Shown here piece after piece: positions 21,899-27,044 of a DNA stretch of 27,044 bases; the first letter of the stretch is position 1; each line of letters starts with the position of its first letter. A model generated the notes under the pieces. It was not told the origin of the DNA. It searched no databases and was given only the letters and a program-made list of their open reading frames with translations. The DNA lies in NCBI GenBank assembly GCA_934196725.1, contig CAKPWR010000039.1, positions 1-27,044 of the forward strand, written 5' to 3'. Source of the stretch: an uncultured Prevotella sp. (lineage in GTDB: Bacteria > Bacteroidota > Bacteroidia > Bacteroidales > Bacteroidaceae). A program made the position numbers and the translations under genes.

Positions 21899-22540
21899 TT
21901 ATTGGTTCCTATTCTCTATCTCCTCGTATATTTTTTCAAACTCTTCTCTGAGCATTGTTTTATGTTCAATGATGTTTCTCAGTTCTTTCAAGGCTTTCTC
22001 GTTAGGTGAGTTCGGAATCCATAGTTTGATATACCCGTTTCTGGAGTACTTCTCTTCCATGTGTTCAGAGAATCTTTCCCATTGTTCTTCCTTGTTTTTC
22101 CCGGGGTAGTTCTCTTTTCCGTATTCGATGGCACGGAGGAAGATCTCGTGTACTTCGATGTCTCTGTCTGCTTCTGCAACGATTTTCCCATAGATGCTGC
22201 GAGGCTGACGACTGGATGAAGCACGATGATCCTCTACAGCCTCCTTCATGATTTTGATTTGCTCTGGAGAAAACCATTTCTTCAGTCTGGCATCAGCCTG
22301 AAGGATTTTCCCGCTTGTGATGTGATGGATGGCGCGTGGACCGCTCATTCCTAAGTCGTGGTAGGCGGCAACGATATAAACCATGTCGATGTCGGCACCT
22401 GTTACAGGTACGAGTTTCAAGGCGTTTCTTATCACGCGGGTTACGTGGCGCAATCCGTGGCTCTCTCCAAACTCCGTATATTTGGGCAGGATCTGTGTTT
22501 CCACAAACTGCATGATTTCGAGATTTACTTGTTGCTTCAT
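21899..22540 (-). CDS. HD-domain phosphohydrolase
   Basis: 213 aa from the ATG at 22540 (MKQQVNLEIMQFVETQILPK); an upstream ATG in frame at 22582 falls inside a palindrome and is unlikely. HD-superfamily metal ligands are visible: H32 (SHGLRHV), H61-D62 (AAYHDLGM) and D125 (AEADRDIEV), with a conserved EDHRASSSRQPRSIYGKI segment between them. The C-terminal half is Lys/Glu-rich helical. Such small HD proteins hydrolyse nucleotide phosphates or phosphate esters; the substrate is not evident. It is read after menA on the same strand with a 54-bp gap that holds a perfect 20-bp palindrome. Confidence 0.85.
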   Translation of the reverse strand: MKQQVNLEIMQFVETQILPKYTEFGESHGLRHVTRVIRNALKLVPVTGADIDMVYIVAAYHDLGMSGPRAIHHITSGKILQADARLKKWFSPEQIKIMKEAVEDHRASSSRQPRSIYGKIVAEADRDIEVHEIFLRAIEYGKENYPGKNKEEQWERFSEHMEEKYSRNGYIKLWIPNSPNEKALKELRNIIEHKTMLREEFEKIYEEIENRNQ

Positions 22541-22564
22541 ACTTTTCTTCTTTATATATATAAT

Positions 22565-22584
22565 TAATGTACGCGCGTACATTA
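22565..22584. repeat. Perfect 20-bp palindrome between menA and the HD gene
   Basis: TAATGTACGCGCGTACATTA, fully self-complementary, with a CG-rich core in A/T-rich surroundings, 24 bp before the HD gene start and 11 bp after the menA stop. Candidate operator or mRNA hairpin; no U-tract follows. Confidence 0.75.
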
Positions 22585-22594
22585 TTTAATTACA

Positions 22595-23506
22595 TCATTC
22601 GACGATGATGAAGGTAGAGATGATGCCAAAGGTGAAGATGTTGAGAGCCGTATAGCCCAGAACCTTGTTCAGCATTCTGCCTTCTCCTATCTTCCTCATC
22701 TTGGCGTATGTTCGGTTGTGCTGTACGAGGCATACAGCAGCAAAAGGCAAAAATTTAGAATCTGCATCGTATGCAAGGGCACCGTAGATGTTGATACCTA
22801 TCATGATGAGGATGCCGATGTTGCCCAGTGCGCAATAGAGTCGCTCTCCGTTTTTCTTGCCGATGTGGACAATCAGCGTCTTCTTGCCTGCCTTGATGTC
22901 ATTGTCATGGTCGCGATAATTGTTCAGGATGAGCAGTGTATCTACCACCAGTCCGCAGGCGATGGAAGCAAGGACTGCTTCAGCTGATACTCCCTGCATT
23001 CCTTCCGGCATCACCAGGTAGTAGGTGCAGCATACTGGTATGATGCCGAAGAAGACCAGTACCAGCAGGTCGCCCAATCCCAGATAACTCAACTTGGTGG
23101 TATAGAGAAAGCAGAAGAGCACACAGCAGATGCCCACGATGATCATCTCCTTTCCTCCATAGAGGGCGAGTGGCAATCCTATGGCGCAACCCAGAAGGGT
23201 GGTGAGGATGATGCCCCATTTCATGGCTTTCATTGTGATCCAGCCTTCCGCGCAGGCTCGCTTCGGACCCAGTCTGGTTTCGTCATCGTTGCCATGTTTG
23301 AAGTCGAAGAAGTCGTTCACCAGGTTGGAGTCTATCTGCATCACCCAGGCAAAGAGGAGGCAGAGCAGGGCTGGGAGCCATTGACAATGGGTATTGGAAT
23401 CCTTGTATGCCAGGGCTACACCCAGCATCACGGGAACTGCAGCTGCCGTCAGTGTAACAGGACGGGCTGCCAGGAACCATGCTTTGAGAGAATTAGTTTT
23501 AACCAT
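22595..23506 (-). CDS. menA: 1,4-dihydroxy-2-naphthoate polyprenyltransferase
   Basis: Inner-membrane UbiA-family enzyme that prenylates 1,4-dihydroxy-2-naphthoate to demethylmenaquinone. 303 aa with about eight or nine hydrophobic helices. The two Asp-rich motifs are present: N61-LVNDFFDFKHGND (N64, D65, D68) and, near 195-202, NNYRDHDNDIKAGKKT. N-terminal WFLAARPVTLTAAAVPVMLG is typical of MenA. No other menaquinone genes are nearby. It follows the porin gene on the same strand, with a perfect 16-bp hairpin between them and its ATG 14 nt after the hairpin. No separate promoter was seen. Confidence 0.95.
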   Translation of the reverse strand: MVKTNSLKAWFLAARPVTLTAAAVPVMLGVALAYKDSNTHCQWLPALLCLLFAWVMQIDSNLVNDFFDFKHGNDDETRLGPKRACAEGWITMKAMKWGIILTTLLGCAIGLPLALYGGKEMIIVGICCVLFCFLYTTKLSYLGLGDLLVLVFFGIIPVCCTYYLVMPEGMQGVSAEAVLASIACGLVVDTLLILNNYRDHDNDIKAGKKTLIVHIGKKNGERLYCALGNIGILIMIGINIYGALAYDADSKFLPFAAVCLVQHNRTYAKMRKIGEGRMLNKVLGYTALNIFTFGIISTFIIVE

Positions 23507-23520
23507 AGATTTTGGGATTT

Positions 23521-23560
23521 TTTTGTAAGGAGTGAGAGATAAGACTCACTCCTTACAAAA
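23521..23560. repeat. Perfect 16-bp inverted repeat between the porin gene and menA
   Basis: Arms TTTTGTAAGGAGTGAG (23521-23536) and its exact complement (23545-23560), loop AGATAAGA. In the minus-strand transcript the tail is A-rich rather than U-rich, so it is not a classic terminator. It may protect or separate the porin mRNA from menA, or shape menA translation. Confidence 0.85.
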
Positions 23561-23568
23561 TTGATATA

Positions 23569-25911
23569 TTAATTAAAGAAGTTCCAACTGACACCGATTC
23601 GCATTACGCTTTCGTTCATTGGATAATGTGGGGTGAAGAAATAGTTCTTGTCGCCCTTGCCTGCATTGATGTGGCTCATCATGATGAAGAAGCGGGTGTG
23701 CTTGAGGTGTGCGTTGGCATATACGTTTACGATAGGGTAGTTACCTACCTTCACATTGTTTTCGCCATTACCCTGTACTGTGTACATTCCTACGTATGGA
23801 GAATAGTCTGGGGCTTCGTAGCTGGTAAAGTAGCGTACGTCTGTACCCATGTCTATCTTCAATACCTTGGCGATGCTAACCTTGATGTAGAGGTTGCTGT
23901 ATACATTGAGAGCAGGTACCGGGAGAGCACTCTTGTTGCTGGAGTTCTGGTAGGTAATCTGATTCTCCCAATGGAAGATGCCGAACTTGAAGTTCTGTTC
24001 CAACTGGGCAGTCAGCAGATTGATGCCTGAACTTTCCTGCATAGGTGTCACCACTACGCCGGTACGCAGATAGTTTTCTGTTACGTTGTATGACTGTGAG
24101 AAATAAGTGTAGTTCTTGATCTCGTCTACAGCTACGCGAAGGGTAGTGTTGGTCTTGTTGTATCTCAATGTACCCATGATGCGGGTATGGATGGTCTTCT
24201 CAAGATCGTCATCCCACCAGGCATGACGTGCATGATATTTACGGTAGTAGAAGGATGGTGTCTCCCGGTGGAAGAAGGCATCGCCTCTTACCTGAACCTT
24301 GTCACCGAGGAATGGGATGTTGACATCCAGATTTCCATCGATGGCTAGTGTACCTGCGTCTACGCCAGTCAAACCAATCTCTGCTGTGGCATTATAGTGC
24401 AGTGTCTTACCCTGTTGCTTGCTCAGCTGTCCACCTACGCTCAGGGTGTGCTCGTTGAATTTCTCAATACCGCCTTCCTTGTCAGGCAAGTCATAGTGGC
24501 GCAGGTCGTAGCTGGCGAATGCCTTGATGCCTGCTTTAGCCCACTTGCTGAATCCTTCCAGTGTAGCCAGTGCTAGAGTATTCTTCATGTGCCAGTGTTT
24601 GGTCTGGTCGTAGATAGAGTCACCCTGCAGTCTGCCTGCTGTATAGTATTCGTTGAGATAATAATCGGCAGGAGTCTTGTAAGCCTCGTAGATACGCTTG
24701 TAGTTGTCGAACTTTACGGTATGTATGATACTTGTAACCGGTACATACTCATTCTTATACCACAGCGAGTCTTCCTGCTTTTTCTTTTCGATGGCGAGCA
24801 GACTGTCGGCAGCAGCCTTTCCGTTTACGGCGATACGTGTGCTGTCGCTCTTGATGTCTTTGGCAGCATTGCCTTTGGCAGGTTCATCACCTGCTATTTT
24901 AGCATTTTCGGGTCTTCCGGAGAATTTTGTCTTCTGCTTTTTGTCGTAAGCCTTTTCGTCGAATTTTTTACCGCTTTTCTCCGCCTGTTTCTTGGCTTCT
25001 TCCTTTTCGTCTTCAGCTTTGTTTTCCTTAGCCGATGCCATGGCGAATTTCTTGGCCTTGATTTCTTCTTCGGTCATTTTTACCTTGCGGTTGAAACCGA
25101 AGCTGTATCTATGGCTCAGGAAGATATGCTGGTTGTCGTTTCTGTTCCAGTTCTCCTCTAGTACGGTAGGAATTTCGTTGCTGGCGAAATCATCGGTATA
25201 TTGTTCCGGATGCTTGATGTAGTCATCATTGGTGATACCTCCGTTTTCTGTTACCTTCTGGTGATTGGTACTGAAGAGGACGTGAGCCTGATATCTGTCG
25301 CCCAGATAGGATGCCCACATGGTGTACTTGAAGTGAGAAGTACTCTGTGCATTGTAGTATCCTCTGCCGTATTTGTAGTCGAAGCGGAATCCACCACCCA
25401 GCTGCTTGTTGGCATTCACGGCAAAGATAGCCTTGAAGTCGTCTTCTCCGTTAGTACGGTCACCGCAACTGTTCAGCGTCACGTTGGTGATAGGAGAATA
25501 GGTGTTGGTAAAGTGGAAATCGCTCACAGGGGTAACGATGTTGTCGTATGGTTCTGTAAACATGAAGTTCCCCTGCGTACGCCGGTCGATGAAGATACGG
25601 TTGATTCTTGCAGTACCCATATTACCCAGCGTATTGTACTGTCCGTATATGCCCTCGTTGAAGGTTGTGTTCATATACAGATGCTGCAGTGTATCGACGG
25701 TAGCTTCCGTCCTGTCTCCGAATCTTTCGTCTATTGTCCACACCTTGATGCCCTTCGGAATTTCCTTGTCCGAACCGAGTGAGTCTGTGTTCACCCTGTT
25801 GCTGGTCTGTGGTCTGAATTGTGAATCTTCGTTATTGTTAAAATCGTTTTGTGCCGCAACTGTAAGAGTTGCAGCACAAAATAGTATTATCGTTAATATT
25901 GATTTCTTCAT
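23569..25911 (-). CDS. Putative outer-membrane porin (Bacteroidota 'putative porin' family)
   Basis: 780 aa from MKKSILTIILFCAATLTVAA, a clear signal peptide cleaved near AQ; the frame is open for 37 more codons upstream, but the signal peptide decides the start. An N-terminal domain (about 20-110) is followed by many amphipathic strands (such as GGGFRFDYKYGRGYYN, TLRVAVDEIKNYTYFSQSYN) and a terminal strand ending in aromatic FN, as expected for a beta-barrel. Odd: a highly charged Lys/Glu/Ala insert (about 278-385, EEEIKAKKFAMASAKENKAEDEKEE onward) that is predicted disordered and probably a loop or periplasmic arm. Substrate unknown. It lies after a small membrane-protein gene, with a tandem 29/30-bp repeat in the 58-bp gap. 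Confidence 0.87.
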   Translation of the reverse strand: MKKSILTIILFCAATLTVAAQNDFNNNEDSQFRPQTSNRVNTDSLGSDKEIPKGIKVWTIDERFGDRTEATVDTLQHLYMNTTFNEGIYGQYNTLGNMGTARINRIFIDRRTQGNFMFTEPYDNIVTPVSDFHFTNTYSPITNVTLNSCGDRTNGEDDFKAIFAVNANKQLGGGFRFDYKYGRGYYNAQSTSHFKYTMWASYLGDRYQAHVLFSTNHQKVTENGGITNDDYIKHPEQYTDDFASNEIPTVLEENWNRNDNQHIFLSHRYSFGFNRKVKMTEEEIKAKKFAMASAKENKAEDEKEEAKKQAEKSGKKFDEKAYDKKQKTKFSGRPENAKIAGDEPAKGNAAKDIKSDSTRIAVNGKAAADSLLAIEKKKQEDSLWYKNEYVPVTSIIHTVKFDNYKRIYEAYKTPADYYLNEYYTAGRLQGDSIYDQTKHWHMKNTLALATLEGFSKWAKAGIKAFASYDLRHYDLPDKEGGIEKFNEHTLSVGGQLSKQQGKTLHYNATAEIGLTGVDAGTLAIDGNLDVNIPFLGDKVQVRGDAFFHRETPSFYYRKYHARHAWWDDDLEKTIHTRIMGTLRYNKTNTTLRVAVDEIKNYTYFSQSYNVTENYLRTGVVVTPMQESSGINLLTAQLEQNFKFGIFHWENQITYQNSSNKSALPVPALNVYSNLYIKVSIAKVLKIDMGTDVRYFTSYEAPDYSPYVGMYTVQGNGENNVKVGNYPIVNVYANAHLKHTRFFIMMSHINAGKGDKNYFFTPHYPMNESVMRIGVSWNFFN

Positions 25912-25970
25912 TATCTTTCTGAATGTTCGGAACTGGCTGTTATCTTTCAGGATGTTTGGAAACCAGCTGT
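25912..25970. repeat. Tandem imperfect 29/30-bp duplication before the porin gene
   Basis: Unit A 25912-25940 and unit B 25941-25970 both begin TATCTTTC and end GGCTGT or AGCTGT with matching order of words between. They fill the gap between the stop of the 100-aa gene and the porin ATG, so the duplication sits in the porin ribosome-loading region. Confidence 0.75.
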
Positions 25971-26272
25971 TATTTTTTGAATAATCGGATGCAAACTTCC
26001 GCAATCTTGAGTGCCACTCCAAGAATCAGCACGATTGCAGCTAGTGTGTGATAGTCGTCCAGTTGGGTCCAGATAACAACGCCGATGATAGCCAATAGCA
26101 TGAATGCGATGTTGAGGTAGTTGCGTACCTGCAACATGTTGTTCTGGTCGCTATATGCCAGCCTGCGGTGATGTCTGTGGTCCGGACGTACGGCATAGCT
26201 GGTCTTTGGCTGTTCCAGCTGCTTGCTGTTTTCTGCCTGTCCTGTCTTTATATTGTTATTTTCTTCTGTCAT
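25970..26272 (-). CDS. Small two-helix membrane protein (100 aa)
   Basis: Polar N-terminal half (residues 1-48, with the basic YAVRPDHRHHRRLAY patch) and two hydrophobic helices (about 52-69, LNIAFMLLAIIGVVIWTQ, and 74-94, HTLAAIVLILGVALKIAEVC) joined by a short DDYH turn. The pattern suggests a hairpin in the inner membrane with the basic tail in the cytoplasm. It lies 13 bp after the DUF4468 gene and 58 bp before the porin, so it is probably part of the same operon. I do not recognise the family. Confidence 0.8.
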   Translation of the reverse strand: MTEENNNIKTGQAENSKQLEQPKTSYAVRPDHRHHRRLAYSDQNNMLQVRNYLNIAFMLLAIIGVVIWTQLDDYHTLAAIVLILGVALKIAEVCIRLFKK

Positions 26273-26285
26273 TTTTTTATTGATT

Positions 26286-27044
26286 TTATTTCTTAATCAA
26301 TGCTGTTAACTCACTGAATATCTGGTCTTTTCTGTCGATAGTCTTTCTGCGGAACTTACCGAAGATTTTTGCCAGGTCATTCTTTTTCTTGGTCAGTGCC
26401 ACCTTGTCGGTTATCACCTCCTCAGCAGGCAATTTGAATCCTGTCGGTCTGTCTGGCTCATAGTTGTATACTATGCGGAGGAGTCTGAGATCCAGATGAT
26501 TGTCTGAGATTTTTGCAACGAGCTGATACTTGAACTCTGTGCGGTCGAGCGAGATGAATGAGTTGCTGAATACGAGCCATTCGTCCATGCTGTTGGCTAT
26601 GATGTATTCGTTAGGGTTCACCAGCGCCACTCTGCTGGCGATGTTGTCATCCGATTGTGTCAGATCACTCATATATTCGTATACGATGTCATAAATCTGC
26701 TTGGCTGTCTTGCCGTTGGCATCCGTATCGAGGGTGAATTCCACCTTGCCCTCCTGGTTCAGCTTGACAGCTCCTTCCAGATACTTAGGATCTTCCTTGA
26801 GCTCCACGCCGTTTGCCATCAGTACAGGCTTGGCTTCTTCCTTCTTCTTGGCTACCGTGGTAGGAATCGCCCAACCGCCCTTTACGGTAGTTTCCTCCTT
26901 TGGCAGGTTAGGAGCAGGCTCTGCTTCAGCTGCCTGCTTGATTTCAGTCTTCTTAGCTTCTACTTGCTTAGCTTCAGCTTCAGCCTTGGCAGCCTCCTTG
27001 TTCAAGCTGTCGGTCTGCGCTTTCAGACGAGCAGCTTCAGCCTT
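26286..27044 (-). CDS. DUF4468 domain protein (N-terminus outside window)
   Basis: At least 252 aa; the frame is open to the window edge, so the true start, and any signal peptide, lies beyond 27044. Visible first is an Ala/Glu/Lys-rich helical segment (AEAARLKAQTDSLNKEAAKA..., about 35 residues), then a proline-containing linker and the DUF4468 region (EGKVEFTLDTDANGKTAKQI, YDIVYEYMSDLTQSD, ..RLLRIVYNYE), a TBP-like fold of unknown role typical of secreted Bacteroidota proteins, and a Lys-rich C-terminus. First visible gene of the porin-menA-HD run. Confidence 0.82.
   Translation of the reverse strand, partial: KAEAARLKAQTDSLNKEAAKAEAEAKQVEAKKTEIKQAAEAEPAPNLPKEETTVKGGWAIPTTVAKKKEEAKPVLMANGVELKEDPKYLEGAVKLNQEGKVEFTLDTDANGKTAKQIYDIVYEYMSDLTQSDDNIASRVALVNPNEYIIANSMDEWLVFSNSFISLDRTEFKYQLVAKISDNHLDLRLLRIVYNYEPDRPTGFKLPAEEVITDKVALTKKKNDLAKIFGKFRRKTIDRKDQIFSELTALIKK

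Noticed and set aside
24589..25161. 190-codon antisense frame inside the porin gene
   Set aside because: It arises from the Lys/Glu-rich insert read backwards (Phe/Leu/Ser-rich); no promoter.

Overview
The window looks like Bacteroidota chromosome, most likely Prevotellaceae (Prevotella/Segatella type). The reasons are protein families largely confined to the phylum (DUF4296, DUF4468, DUF5103/T9SS plug-like, a 'putative porin'), a Rho with a long disordered insert, A/T-rich start contexts mostly lacking Shine-Dalgarno sequences, and repeated phylum-type promoters (-33 TTTG, about 20 bp, -7 TAnnTTTG). Most genes are housekeeping. I see no prophage, IS element, CRISPR array or toxin-antitoxin pair.

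Layout, 1-7.2 kb (plus strand): the 3' part of ileS, then a DksA/TraR-family regulator, lspA, a DUF4296 lipoprotein and a 72-aa conserved hypothetical (tightly packed), then nadC and a secreted C69 dipeptidase ended by a clear terminator. 7.2-9.6 kb (minus): a 46-aa membrane miniprotein with its own -7 box, and rho. 9.8-14.3 kb (plus): mazG, which shares an interlocked divergent promoter region with rho, then a lipocalin-like lipoprotein, rnz, and an ECF sigma factor overlapping a protein with an anti-sigma-like N-terminus, one inner-membrane helix and a C-terminal outer-membrane barrel. A two-way terminator and a four-unit array of 22-bp palindromes separate this from the minus-strand genes.

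14.5-20.8 kb (minus): a fused NfnA-NfnB/GltD-type flavoprotein, serS, rplU-rpmA with a structured leader, and a DUF5103 protein. 20.8-21.9 kb (minus): a tRNA-Ser/tRNA-Glu/tRNA-Glu operon and, upstream of it, a free-standing structured RNA gene of about 290 nt with a strong promoter and terminator (6S RNA is my best guess). 21.9-27.0 kb (minus): DUF4468 protein, small two-helix membrane protein, 780-aa porin, menA and an HD-domain hydrolase, probably one transcription unit.

The least explained signals are the 22-bp palindrome array, the free-standing RNA, the sigma/dual-membrane anti-sigma pair, and the perfect hairpins flanking menA. Promoters, terminators and RNA folds were read by eye and no search was run.
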